Origin: an uncultured Bacilli bacterium
GTDB taxonomy: Bacteria; Bacillota_I; Bacilli_A; RF39; UBA660
Assembly: GCA_947584955.1 (NCBI GenBank)
Contig: CANPWS010000007.1
Coordinates: 1 to 16,856, forward strand
DNA: 16,856 nucleotides
Direction of reading: 5' to 3'
Within the stretch, counting starts at the first letter, position 1. The number at the start of each line of letters is the position of its first letter. Below, piece after piece: positions 7,474-15,853 of this stretch. The notes below the pieces were generated by a model. It was given only the letters and a program-made list of their open reading frames with translations. It was not told the DNA's origin and searched no databases. The position numbers and the translations under genes are program-made.

Positions 7474-9558
7474 TTATACTAAAATAAATTCATCGTTTGA
7501 AACATCAATTGTTATAGTAGAATTTGGATTAATATGTTCATTTATAATATTTTTAGCAATTAATGTTTCAATATTTTTTTGAATATATCTTTTAATTATT
7601 CTAGCACCGTAGTTAATATCATATGCAGAATCGAGAATATAATTACAAGCATTATCAGTAATATTAATTTTAATATTAGCAAGTCTATCTTCAATTTCTT
7701 TAATATCTTTTTTAATAATTTTTAAAGCAATATCTTTAGATAGAAAATTAAATGTAATAACTTCATCAATTCTATTTAATAATTCAGGTTTAAAATAAAG
7801 TTTAAGTTCATCTTGTACTTCACTTATTTTACCTTCTAAAATTAAATCACTACCTATATTGGAAGTCATAATGATAATTGTATTTTTAAAATCAATAAGT
7901 TTACCATGATTATCAGTAATTCTACCATCATCTAAAATTTGTAGCAAAATATTAAGAACATCTTTATGGGCTTTTTCAATTTCATCAAAAAGAATTATAG
8001 AATATGGATTTCTTCTTACTTTTTCAGTTAATACCCCTGCTTCATCATATCCAACATATCCAGGTGGAGAACCAATTAATTTACTAACTGAATGGCTTTC
8101 CATATATTCACTCATATCAAATCTTATCATATGTTTTTCATCATCAAAAAGTTCATATGCTAAAGATTTAGCAATTTCTGTCTTACCAACTCCCGTTGGA
8201 CCTAAGAAAATAAATGAACCAATAGGTTTAGATGGATCTTTAATACCACTTCTTGCTCTTATAATAGCATCCGTTACTAATTTTATAGCATTATCTTGTC
8301 CCATAACTCTTTTTTTCATATTTTCTTCAAGATTTAAAAGTTTGTCTCTTTCTGATCCTACTAATTTAGAAATAGGAATATTAGTCCATTTAGAAATAAT
8401 TTTAGCTATATCTTCTTCATCAACTGTATCAGACAAAATATCAGATTTATTATTAAGCTGTAAAAGACTAAGTTCTTTTTCTAAGTTTGGTATGATACCA
8501 TGTGCATATTTTGCAGCGTTTTCTAAATCATAGTTATTTTCATATGTTGATAGTTTAAATCTAGCTTCATCTAATTTTTCTTTTTTTTCTTTAATTTTAT
8601 CATTGATACTTTTTTCTTCTTCCCATTTTTCTCTTAAATTTTTTTCTTTTTCTTTAAGAGCATTAATATTATTATTAATTTCATTTAATCTATTAATACT
8701 AAATTCATCTTTTTCTTTTTTCAAAGCTTCTTTTTCTATTTCAAGCTTCATAATATTTCTAGTTAGTTCATCAATTTCTGTAGGAACAGATTCCATTTGT
8801 ACTTTAATTGTAGCACAAGCTTCATCAATTAAATCAATAGCTTTATCTGGTAAAAATCTGTCGGTAATATATCTATCTGCTAAAGTAGCTGCAGCAACAA
8901 GGGCTCTATCTTTAATATTAACTCCATGATAAAGTTCAAATTTATTTTTAAGACCTCTTAATATTGTAATTGTATCTACAATTGTTGGAGCATTAATAAG
9001 AACTTTTTGAAATCTTCTTTCTAAGGCTGAATCTTTTTCAATATATTTACGATATTCATTTAAAGTAGTAGCACCAATACAATGAATTTCACTTCTAGCC
9101 AATTCAGGTTTTAAAATATTAGAAACATCCATTGCACCTTCGGCATTGTTACCAACAATCATATGAATTTCATCGATAAACATAATAATATTACCATCGG
9201 AATTTTTAACTTCATCAATAACTTTTTTTAATCTTTCTTCAAATTCACCACGATATTTAGCTCCAGCGACAAGTGCGGCTAAATCAAGTTCCCAAATAGT
9301 TTTTCCTTTTAAATTATTTGGAACATCACCATTTACAATACGCGAAGCTAGCCCTTCAACGATAGCTGTTTTTCCAACGCCAGCTTCTCCGATTAGAACG
9401 GGATTGTTTTTTGTTTTCCTAGAAAGAATTCTTGTAATATTTCTTATTTCTTCATCTCTTCCAATGACGGGATTAAGTTTACCTTCTTTAGCAAGTAAAG
9501 TTATATCACGACCATATTTTTCTAAAGGTTTACCATCATCTAAATTTTCAAAATTCAT
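7474..9558 (-). CDS. clpB: ClpB disaggregase lacking the N-terminal domain
   Basis: ClpB is a hexameric AAA+ unfoldase that rescues aggregated protein with DnaK. NBD1 has GEAGVGKT at 57-64, pore loop KYRGEFE with Tyr102, Walker B MFIDE (Asp129, Glu130) and Arg fingers at 181-182. A long charged coiled-coil middle domain spans about 260-375, the full ClpB type and not the short ClpC type. NBD2 has GPTGVGKT at 453-460, pore loop GYVGYDEAG with Tyr501, Walker B ILFDE (Asp525, Glu526) and sensor-2 GAR at 651-653. No IGF/LGF ClpP-docking loop was seen, consistent with no protease partner. At 694 residues it lacks the roughly 150-residue N-domain of usual ClpB, as in mycoplasma ClpB. A GTG at 9567 is open in frame but overlaps the GAGGTGAT ribosome site, so ATG 9558 is preferred. 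Confidence 0.96.
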   Translation of the reverse strand: MNFENLDDGKPLEKYGRDITLLAKEGKLNPVIGRDEEIRNITRILSRKTKNNPVLIGEAGVGKTAIVEGLASRIVNGDVPNNLKGKTIWELDLAALVAGAKYRGEFEERLKKVIDEVKNSDGNIIMFIDEIHMIVGNNAEGAMDVSNILKPELARSEIHCIGATTLNEYRKYIEKDSALERRFQKVLINAPTIVDTITILRGLKNKFELYHGVNIKDRALVAAATLADRYITDRFLPDKAIDLIDEACATIKVQMESVPTEIDELTRNIMKLEIEKEALKKEKDEFSINRLNEINNNINALKEKEKNLREKWEEEKSINDKIKEKKEKLDEARFKLSTYENNYDLENAAKYAHGIIPNLEKELSLLQLNNKSDILSDTVDEEDIAKIISKWTNIPISKLVGSERDKLLNLEENMKKRVMGQDNAIKLVTDAIIRARSGIKDPSKPIGSFIFLGPTGVGKTEIAKSLAYELFDDEKHMIRFDMSEYMESHSVSKLIGSPPGYVGYDEAGVLTEKVRRNPYSIILFDEIEKAHKDVLNILLQILDDGRITDNHGKLIDFKNTIIIMTSNIGSDLILEGKISEVQDELKLYFKPELLNRIDEVITFNFLSKDIALKIIKKDIKEIEDRLANIKINITDNACNYILDSAYDINYGARIIKRYIQKNIETLIAKNIINEHINPNSTITIDVSNDEFILV

Positions 9559-9583
9559 TTTTATCACCTCTTTTGCATAAATA

Positions 9584-9611
9584 ATTATAGCATCTTTTTA
9601 GCAATTGTCAA
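9584..9611 (-). promoter_or_regulatory. Consensus SigA promoter of clpB
   Basis: Read on the minus strand, a perfect TTGACA (9606-9611) and a perfect TATAAT (9584-9589) are 16 bases apart. Transcription should begin about 9577, giving a leader of about 20 bases with GAGGTGAT before the ATG. Such a strong promoter fits a gene that needs active repression; the operator is described separately. Confidence 0.87.
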
Positions 9612-9624
9612 TATAGATTGCTAA
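9598..9624. promoter_or_regulatory. CIRCE-like HrcA operator
   Basis: TTAGCAATT, nine bases, then GATTGCTAA. The canonical CIRCE is TTAGCACTC-N9-GAGTGCTAA; the spacer length is identical and seven of nine bases match in each arm, with near-perfect inverted symmetry. It covers the -35 box of the clpB promoter, as expected for a repressor released on heat shock. hrcA itself is not in the window. Confidence 0.8.
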
Positions 9625-9641
9625 AAATGACAAATAATACT

Positions 9642-9659
9642 CTAATTTAATTAAATTAG
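9642..9659. repeat. 18-base perfect palindrome
   Basis: CTAATTTAATTAAATTAG is self-complementary with no spacer. It lies between the clpB operator and the end of the symporter gene, about 30 bases upstream of the clpB -35 box. It could be a protein-binding site or part of the symporter's 3' end, or chance in such AT-rich DNA. Confidence 0.4.
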
Positions 9660-9680
9660 GTAGTAAAATTAAAATATTAT

Positions 9681-9718
9681 AAAAAAATAGAAAATATCTA
9701 TATAAATTTTTAGATATT
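9681..9718 (-). terminator. Weak intrinsic terminator of the symporter gene
   Basis: On the minus strand, AATATCTA (from 9718) pairs with TAGATATT (to 9693), then TTCTATTTTTTT follows. The stem is eight A/T-rich pairs, so termination may be leaky toward clpB. Confidence 0.55.
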
Positions 9719-9721
9719 ATT

Positions 9722-10963
9722 CTATATTTTTATTTTTTTTTCTAAAAAGTTTTTACCATCAACTATTCTATTTACTAACATGCTAGCAGGTGAATCTCCA
9801 ACGACATTAAGTAAAGTGGCAGGTATATCAATAATTGTGGCAATTATTGTCAAAATTGGTAACGCATAAATAGGAAATCCTAACGATGTAATGATAAGCA
9901 TCTCAGATATAGTTCCGCCACCAATAGGAACGGCACTTACTAATAAAGTTGCAATTAATGCTATTAGTAAAATATTTATAGTGTTTATGTCTTTATTAAA
10001 TAGATAGACTAAAAACATTATTTTAAATACGCTTCCCACTACTGAACCATCTTTGTGAAATGTTGTACCTAATGATATTACATTTTCTGCAATATCATCA
10101 TTTACTCCCATTTTTTTAGTGCATTCAATATTAACTGGCATTGATGCTGCAGAAGAGCAGGTAGAGATAGCAGTTATTGATGATGGAAAAATATTTTTCC
10201 AAAATAATTTAACTCCTTTTTTACCTCCAGCAATATAGGCATAAATTGTATAAATTATAAAAAAGATAAATAGTGAAACTGCTGTATACATAATAAACGT
10301 TTTTAAATATCCCTTAGCAATACTACTTCCAAAAGTACCAACTAAAGTTGCAAAATAACATCCTAATCCTATTGGAGCATAATACATTATAATATTTATA
10401 AAATTAATTGTAACTTGACACGCTGAATCTAAAAATTTATAAAGAGGTTCAGCTTTTTCTTTAGACATGTTCATTGCTAATCCAATAAGTATTGATACTA
10501 CAATTAAAGCTAGTATATTATCTTTAGATAAAAGTTTATTAAAATCATTTACGCTTATGGAAGATACTATATTATCTAAAAAATTGTTGTTTTCATTATC
10601 AAAATTTTGTTCTTGATCTAATGATTCTATTATTGTTTGGCTATCACTTTCATTAACAAGATAAGTACTTTTTGTTACAAAGAATGCTATAAGTAATGAA
10701 ACAGTAGAAGTAATTATAAATATAATAATGGTTGATATTAATATTTTACTTAGTCTTTTAGGACTTTTCATTTTATATATTGAAGTTGTTAATGTTAAAA
10801 AAATTAAAGGTACAATTATAATTAAAAGCATATTTAAAAATAAATCTCCAAAAGGCTTTAAGACTTGAGTATCTTCTTTAAATATTATTCCAATTATTCC
10901 TCCGATTATAATAGCAATTAATATAAATAATGTTTGTTTATAGTTTTTTATTATTTTTTTCAT
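9722..10963 (-). CDS. DAACS-family amino acid/dicarboxylate:cation symporter, atypical
   Basis: A 413-residue polytopic membrane protein of the glutamate-transporter (GltPh, SstT, ASCT) fold. Recognisable landmarks are MLLIIIVPLIFLTL (45-58), the HP1 tip STCSSAASMP (267-276), the TM7 motif region TTFHKDGS (300-307), the HP2 tip VPIGGG (345-350) and TM8 DIPATLLNVVGD (379-390). Two core features differ from the textbook family. TM7 NMDGT reads HKDGS, and the TM8 arginine that binds a side-chain carboxylate in GltPh is Ala382. Asp379, Asn386 and Asp390 are kept. This suggests a neutral substrate and altered ion coupling, but that is inference. An acidic, Asn-rich loop spans 104-130. AAGGAG sits upstream of the ATG, and a TATAAT on the minus strand (10984-10989) with a poor -35 may be its promoter. 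The gene is alone between clpB and the adhesin. Confidence 0.9.
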   Translation of the reverse strand: MKKIIKNYKQTLFILIAIIIGGIIGIIFKEDTQVLKPFGDLFLNMLLIIIVPLIFLTLTTSIYKMKSPKRLSKILISTIIIFIITSTVSLLIAFFVTKSTYLVNESDSQTIIESLDQEQNFDNENNNFLDNIVSSISVNDFNKLLSKDNILALIVVSILIGLAMNMSKEKAEPLYKFLDSACQVTINFINIIMYYAPIGLGCYFATLVGTFGSSIAKGYLKTFIMYTAVSLFIFFIIYTIYAYIAGGKKGVKLFWKNIFPSSITAISTCSSAASMPVNIECTKKMGVNDDIAENVISLGTTFHKDGSVVGSVFKIMFLVYLFNKDINTINILLIALIATLLVSAVPIGGGTISEMLIITSLGFPIYALPILTIIATIIDIPATLLNVVGDSPASMLVNRIVDGKNFLEKKIKI

Positions 10964-10983
10964 TTTTTTCTCCTTTCACTTAT

Positions 10984-10989
10984 ATTATA
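10984..10989 (-). promoter_or_regulatory. Possible -10 box of the symporter gene
   Basis: A perfect TATAAT on the minus strand about 20 bases before the start codon. No convincing -35 box is seen at 16-18 bases. The rest of the divergent gap (10990-11198) holds no clear promoter for the adhesin and no recognised structure beyond AT-rich tracts. Confidence 0.4.
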
Positions 10990-11198
10990 TAGCTAATAGT
11001 TAAAAATTAATATTTCTAAAAATCCACGACCTTAGTTAAATTTCCATGAAAAGTATGCATATTATATTTTTTTTGCTAAGAAACGTATCATTTATTATTA
11101 AATTTGGTAATAATTTTATCAAATGTTAAAAATTTATTAAATTTAAAGAATTTTGAATTTGTAAGTCTAATAATTAATGTTGAAAGGAATGATAGTAA

Positions 11199-13037
11199 AT
11201 GAAAAAAAAGAAAAAATTAATTTTGATTGGTATTACTTTGTTTATGATTTTTTCTCTAAGTAAGAAAGTATTAGCAGAAGTAAGAGGAAAATTAGTTATG
11301 AAGTATCAATATGATGTTTATTACAAATTAGTAGGGGAAAAATTATTTATGTCTTATCCATTTCCATTATATAGTATAGATGGACAAGTTGTTTATTGTA
11401 TTGAACCTGGAGTTAATATAAATACTTATAATTATATTGGTGAAGATGGATTTATTAATTCACCATATAGTGAAGAAGTTAATAAATTGCTTGAATTAAT
11501 TGGTTACTATGGTTATGGATATTTTGGGCATGATACATTAAAATATAGGTTAGCTACACAAGAACTTATTTGGGAGTTAGTAAAAGATTGTGAGGTTACA
11601 TTTTCTAATGTTGCAGTAGAACCAAGAGAAGAAATTGATGTTAGTTTTGAAAAAGAAGAAATAATGAGATTAGTAAATAATCATTTAACAAAGCCATCTT
11701 TTGATGAAAAGCAAATTATTTTAGAATATGGAAATACAATTACTATAACTGATAGTAATAATGTACTTTCAGGATATGAAATATATCAAGATGATGGTTA
11801 TGAATGTCATATTGAGGGTAATAATTTAACTATAAAAATAAATAAATTAGGCGATGGAAAAATAAAATTAAGAAGAAAAGCATATGATTCTGAACATACA
11901 GTTTTATTTGTGGGTGAAGATGGTATAAGTCAAAAAGTTGGAAAGTTTAGGGCAAGTTTACCTGTAGAAAGTATTATTTATATTAAAGCATTAGGGGCAA
12001 AACTAAAAATAATAAAAGTTGATAAAGAAAGTAGAGAAGCTATACCCATAAGTCATATTAAATTTAAAATAAAAAATATTACTACAGATAAGTATATTTG
12101 TGAAAATGATGAATGCCTTTTTGAGACAAATGATAAAGGTGTAATTCAAACAAATACTGTTTTGTATGGTAAATATAAAATAGAAGAAGTAGAAAATCAA
12201 GATTTATCAGGTTATTTATGGAATAATATTGGAAAAGAATTAGAAATAAATGAAAACACTCTAACTAAAGATAATATATATGAAGTAGAATTTGAAAATA
12301 CTCCAGTTAAAGGAAGTATAAAAATAAATAAAAAAGGAGAAAGTTTAGTATATCAAAATGATACTTATTATTACGAAGAAATTTTCTTAAAAGATGTTAA
12401 ATTTGGAATTTATGCCGATGAAGACATTTATTATTTAGGAAAAATAATTTATCATAAAGATGAATTAATTAATACAATTACTACTAATAATTTAGGACAA
12501 GCTATGTTAGATAATCTATATCTTGGTAAATACTATATAAAAGAAATATCTAGTAATTTAGGAAATTTAGTTGATAATACAAAATATAAGTTTGAAATAA
12601 AATACAAAGATAAATATACACCAAATATTAATTTAGAATTTAATTTAAAAAATTATTTACCTAAGGGGAAATTAAAATTTATAAAATTAGATTCTAATAA
12701 CAAGAGTGTAATTAAAGATACTCTGATGGAAATATATACAATAGATAATACTTTGATATATAGTGGAAAGACAGATGAATTTGGACTTATAGAAATAGAT
12801 GATTTACCTTTAGGTAAATATTATATTAAAGAAAAAGAAAGTGCAATGGGATATGAAAATAAATTTGAAACGATATATTTTGAAATAAAAGAAGATTCAG
12901 AAGTTATAAAGTTATCATTAACAAATGATTATATCTTTGAAGTGCCAAATACTAAGCTAAATGAAATAAATATAATATTTATATGTGGAACTATTTTGAT
13001 TTTACTTGGAGGAATAATTTATGTTAAAAAAAAATAA
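11199..13037 (+). CDS. Thioester-domain (TQXA) adhesin with Cna-B-like stalk, sortase substrate
   Basis: A 612-residue wall-anchored surface protein. Signal peptide 1-26 ends KKVLA before EVRG. The next region holds VVYCIEPG with Cys67 and RLATQELIW with Gln121; in TQXA domains these form an internal Cys-Gln thioester that can attach covalently to host or other surface molecules. Three Cna-B/SpaA-like beta domains follow at about 268-368, 371-486 and 488-578. Each begins with a Lys-containing strand (KIIKVDK, SIKINKK, KFIKLDS), has a Glu in a GKYxIxE motif (KYKIEE, KYYIKEIS, KYYIKEKE) and ends near Asn, the usual isopeptide triad. The tail is VPNTK (582-586), a hydrophobic segment (591-608) and KKK, a sorting signal whose usual Gly is Lys. 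AAAGGA lies ahead of the start. The dedicated sortase overlaps its 3' end by 17 bases. Confidence 0.9.
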   Translation: MKKKKKLILIGITLFMIFSLSKKVLAEVRGKLVMKYQYDVYYKLVGEKLFMSYPFPLYSIDGQVVYCIEPGVNINTYNYIGEDGFINSPYSEEVNKLLELIGYYGYGYFGHDTLKYRLATQELIWELVKDCEVTFSNVAVEPREEIDVSFEKEEIMRLVNNHLTKPSFDEKQIILEYGNTITITDSNNVLSGYEIYQDDGYECHIEGNNLTIKINKLGDGKIKLRRKAYDSEHTVLFVGEDGISQKVGKFRASLPVESIIYIKALGAKLKIIKVDKESREAIPISHIKFKIKNITTDKYICENDECLFETNDKGVIQTNTVLYGKYKIEEVENQDLSGYLWNNIGKELEINENTLTKDNIYEVEFENTPVKGSIKINKKGESLVYQNDTYYYEEIFLKDVKFGIYADEDIYYLGKIIYHKDELINTITTNNLGQAMLDNLYLGKYYIKEISSNLGNLVDNTKYKFEIKYKDKYTPNINLEFNLKNYLPKGKLKFIKLDSNNKSVIKDTLMEIYTIDNTLIYSGKTDEFGLIEIDDLPLGKYYIKEKESAMGYENKFETIYFEIKEDSEVIKLSLTNDYIFEVPNTKLNEINIIFICGTILILLGGIIYVKKK

Positions 13038-13647
13038 AACTAAAATAATTAGTATAATTTTTATTCTTATTGGAATAAGTATGTGCTTATATGATAAATT
13101 AAATAAATATCTTTTTTTAAAAAATGAGGATGATAAAGTATTAACATTTATGAATGATCAATATAAGAAAGAAGTTTCTTTTCAAAATATTACGAACGAA
13201 ATAAATCAAAATGAAGATGAAAAATTACAAGAAACAGATAAATTTATTGGAGTCTTAGAAATACCTAAATTAAAATTAAAAAAAGGTTTTTATGATGAAA
13301 ATAGTATTCATAATAATGTGTCGGAAAATGTAATGTTATTAAAATCATCAGATATGCCAAATACAACATATGGATTATTAGCTTTAGCAGCACACTCTGG
13401 AAACAGTATAAAATCGTACTTTAAATCATTATATAAACTAACATATGAAGATGAAGCAATAATTTATTACGATAAAATAAAGTACAATTATAAATTAAAA
13501 AAAATATATGAAGTTGAAAAAAATGGATATGTTAACATAAAAAAAGAATTAGAAGATACCTCTTTGGCTTTAATTACTTGTGATAAAATTAAGGATGATA
13601 AGCAAGTAGTATATTTATTTAATTTGTATAGTAAGCAAGAAATGTAA
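13021..13647 (+). CDS. Sortase, probably dedicated to the upstream adhesin; no arginine
   Basis: Sortases cut a surface protein at its sorting signal and join it to the wall or to another subunit outside the membrane. This 208-residue protein has an N-terminal membrane anchor (about 8-24), a charged linker, then the beta-barrel from about 74. The catalytic His125 is in ALAAHSGNS and the nucleophile Cys187 is in LALITCDK. The third catalytic residue, an Arg shortly after the Cys, is absent: the strand reads DDKQVVYL (192-199), with Gln195 at the expected place, and the whole protein contains no Arg. Length and His/Cys spacing are otherwise normal and no frame break is seen. GGAGG inside the adhesin's last codons sets the ATG. 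The 17-base overlap implies coupled expression with the adhesin. Class assignment is uncertain. Confidence 0.87.
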   Translation: MLKKNKTKIISIIFILIGISMCLYDKLNKYLFLKNEDDKVLTFMNDQYKKEVSFQNITNEINQNEDEKLQETDKFIGVLEIPKLKLKKGFYDENSIHNNVSENVMLLKSSDMPNTTYGLLALAAHSGNSIKSYFKSLYKLTYEDEAIIYYDKIKYNYKLKKIYEVEKNGYVNIKKELEDTSLALITCDKIKDDKQVVYLFNLYSKQEM

Positions 13648-13661
13648 GTCAAAGAAAATAT

Positions 13662-13690
13662 TTGCTTAAAAAATGAATTTGCCTTATAAT
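13662..13690 (+). promoter_or_regulatory. Promoter of the Sel1-repeat gene
   Basis: TTGCTT (13662-13667), 17 bases, TATAAT (13685-13690). It lies in the short gap after the sortase, so the Sel1-repeat gene is a separate transcription unit starting near 13697. Confidence 0.75.
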
Positions 13691-13719
13691 ATAAAGAAAT
13701 AGAAAAAAGGAAAATTAAT

Positions 13720-15246
13720 ATGAAAAGTTATATAAAAATGAATAATAGTGATGATAATTTATCATTTGGGAACTTATGTCGTGTAATCAAAGAATGCTCT
13801 TCAAGTAAAACATTTACTAGCCAGAGTGAAATATTTTCAGTTGTTTTTGATGATGATAATTTAAGCGATTCAACAATCAATAATTATTGTATAGGATATA
13901 GAAATATAGGAAGCAAATATAAGAAAAAATTTCAGAAATTTAAAGAAGAATATGTACAAAATAAATTAGTTTTATTGGATGTTATTAATAATTTAATAAA
14001 AATATTAGAAAGTACAATTGGATATAATTATACATATGAAGAAATTAATAGCAATAAACTTCTTAAATGTGTCTGTAACAGACTATATAATATAGCAAAA
14101 AATGATAAAAATATAGATAATGAATTTACAACTAAAATATATTTATATCTTGAAGAAAATAAATTATACGAATGTATAAGTGAATTATTATTTTATATTA
14201 TTTTAAAACATAAACAACCTATATTTAGAGAAAATATAGCTAAAGATGCGATTTATGATATATTAAACAAAACAAATATATCATTAAATGATTTAGAAAA
14301 ATTTTTAGTGTTAAATTTTAAAGATGGAGTTAATTATACCTATGAATTAAAACATTTAGCAGCAGAAAACAATGCATATGCTTGTTTTGAACTAGGATAT
14401 ATGGAATACAAAGGAGAAATTTCAGGTGTACCTAGATATAATGTAGCTTATAAATATTTTATAACAGCATCAAATTACAATCATCCAAGAGCAAATCTTT
14501 TAATAGCTGATATGTTTATAAAAAAGCAAATAGGAATAAGTGGAGTAGATTATCATAATCAAATAATTGAATATTTAAATAAAGCTATTTCGTTAGGAAG
14601 TATTGCAGCATTAAACAAATTAGGAATAATATATTTAAATATCAATAAGGAAAAAGCTATTGAATTATTTAAAAAAGCTGCAGATAATGATTATGTATAT
14701 GCTTATAATAATTTAGGAAAAATAAGTGAAGAAGAAAAAGATTATAAAAAGGCATTTGAATACTATTTAAAAAGTGCTTCAAAAGAGGAAAGTTGGGCAT
14801 GTAATAAAATAGGTGAGTTTTACAGACAAGGATTAGGATGTGAAAAAAATTTAAAAACGGCTTTTTATTATTATAATTTAGCAACAGAAGTACCAATAAA
14901 ATTGTTAGATTATTATAGTAAATATAATTTAGCTAAATATTATTATTTAAACGGAAATTATGAAGCAGATGTTGAGAAAGATGAATCTTTAGCTATAAAC
15001 TTATTAGAAGAAGCATCACAAAATAAAATAATAGAAGCGAGTATTGAATTATTTAATATATATTTAGAAAAATATTTGAAAAATTTTCAAGATGAAGATT
15101 TAAATAAATTAAAAAATTATAAAAAAGTTATTGAAACAAACGAAAAATATAATATTGAAATTAAAAAACAAGTTGAAAAAAATATGCAAAAAATAAAAAA
15201 AGAGCAGATAGATTTAACTACTTTAAGGGAATTTACAAAGAAATAG
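13720..15246 (+). CDS. Sel1/TPR-like repeat protein with unassigned N-terminal region
   Basis: A 508-residue protein with no signal peptide or membrane segment, so probably cytoplasmic. From about residue 205 to 450 it is built from helical pairs of the Sel1 type: AYACFELGYMEYKG (219-232), IAALNKLGIIYL (295-306), EKAIELFKKAADN (311-323), AYNNLGKISEEEKDYKKAF (328-346), ACNKIGEFYRQGLG (360-373) and ESLAINLLEEASQ (422-434). Such arrays act as protein-binding scaffolds. Residues 1-200 are not recognised; they include SQSEIFSVVFDDDNLSDST (34-52) and several Cys. The C-terminus (about 455-508) is a Lys/Glu-rich helix, possibly coiled coil. AAAAGG precedes the start. It is followed within 34 bases by lemA, whose promoter overlaps its last codons, which hints at a neighbourhood role but proves none. 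Function unknown. Confidence 0.8.
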   Translation: MKSYIKMNNSDDNLSFGNLCRVIKECSSSKTFTSQSEIFSVVFDDDNLSDSTINNYCIGYRNIGSKYKKKFQKFKEEYVQNKLVLLDVINNLIKILESTIGYNYTYEEINSNKLLKCVCNRLYNIAKNDKNIDNEFTTKIYLYLEENKLYECISELLFYIILKHKQPIFRENIAKDAIYDILNKTNISLNDLEKFLVLNFKDGVNYTYELKHLAAENNAYACFELGYMEYKGEISGVPRYNVAYKYFITASNYNHPRANLLIADMFIKKQIGISGVDYHNQIIEYLNKAISLGSIAALNKLGIIYLNINKEKAIELFKKAADNDYVYAYNNLGKISEEEKDYKKAFEYYLKSASKEESWACNKIGEFYRQGLGCEKNLKTAFYYYNLATEVPIKLLDYYSKYNLAKYYYLNGNYEADVEKDESLAINLLEEASQNKIIEASIELFNIYLEKYLKNFQDEDLNKLKNYKKVIETNEKYNIEIKKQVEKNMQKIKKEQIDLTTLREFTKK

Positions 15247-15260
15247 AAATATGCTATAAT
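15232..15260 (+). promoter_or_regulatory. Promoter of the lemA operon, inside the preceding gene's 3' end
   Basis: TTTACA (15232-15237), 17 bases, then TATAAT (15255-15260) preceded by TGC. The -35 box falls within the last codons of the Sel1-repeat gene. Transcription would start near 15267, giving a leader of about 14 bases with GAAAGGAG. Confidence 0.8.
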
Positions 15261-15280
15261 CATTATAGAAAGGAGTTAAT

Positions 15281-15853
15281 ATGAAACATAAAATATTAAT
15301 TATTATTGGCTTAATAATTGGAATTTTAGTTTTTATAGTAGCCAAAGGAGTAAGTGTCTATAATAATTTAGTAGATCAAAATGAAGAAGTTGAAAGTTCA
15401 CTTTCAACAGTTTATGTGCAATTAGAACGAAGAGCAGATTTAATTCCTAATTTAGTAAATACTGTAAAAGGTTATATGAAACATGAAGAAAGTATAATTG
15501 AAAGCATAACAGAAGCAAGAACTGAACTTATGGGTGCTAAAACATTAGAAGAAAAACAAGAAGCAAATGGCAATTTAGATGCAGCATTATCAAATCTTTT
15601 TTTAATCGTTGAAAATTATCCAGATTTGAAAGCAAATACAAATTTTATTAATTTACAAGATGAATTAGCTGGAACAGAAAATAGAATTGCAGTAGCAAGA
15701 AAAGACTATAATTCCGCTGTTTCAGAATATAATTCACAAATAAAGAAATTTCCTAATGTTATATTTGCAGGAATGTTTAAATTTGAAGAAAAAGAATATT
15801 TTGAAGTTTCTGAAGGAAAAAATGAAGTACCAGAGGTTGATTTTAATAAATGA
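15281..15853 (+). CDS. lemA: LemA family protein
   Basis: A 190-residue membrane protein with one N-terminal segment (about 4-22) and a mostly helical remainder facing outward. The family hallmark is clear: YNNLVDQNEEVESSLSTV, then VQLERRADLIPNLV followed by VKGYMKHEE. A second conserved block is ENRIAVARKDYNSAVSEYN, and FPNVIFAGMF lies near the end. Length is typical. LemA proteins are widespread and poorly understood; in several bacteria they accompany membrane or envelope-stress functions. The start is supported by AAAGGAG six bases upstream. The UGA stop overlaps the ATG of the TPM-domain gene (ATGA), the common lemA-ygcG pairing, so the two probably act together at the membrane. Confidence 0.95.
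   Translation: MKHKILIIIGLIIGILVFIVAKGVSVYNNLVDQNEEVESSLSTVYVQLERRADLIPNLVNTVKGYMKHEESIIESITEARTELMGAKTLEEKQEANGNLDAALSNLFLIVENYPDLKANTNFINLQDELAGTENRIAVARKDYNSAVSEYNSQIKKFPNVIFAGMFKFEEKEYFEVSEGKNEVPEVDFNK

Noticed and set aside
8603..8929. A 108-residue plus-strand reading frame opposite clpB
   Set aside because: It is the antisense shadow of the clpB middle-domain coding region, with Ser/Leu/Phe-rich content from reverse-read Lys/Glu codons and no ribosome site.
9559..9567. Upstream GTG start for clpB
   Set aside because: The GTG is part of the GAGGTGAT ribosome site itself; the ATG at 9558 has correct spacing.
11071..11080. Second CIRCE half-site (TTTGCTAAG) in the divergent gap
   Set aside because: There is no matching arm at nine bases, so it is only a chance half-match.
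13632..13667. Hairpin AAGCAA/TTGCTT after the sortase as a terminator
   Set aside because: The loop is over 20 bases, the stem is six pairs and no T-run follows; TTGCTT is better explained as the -35 box of the next gene.
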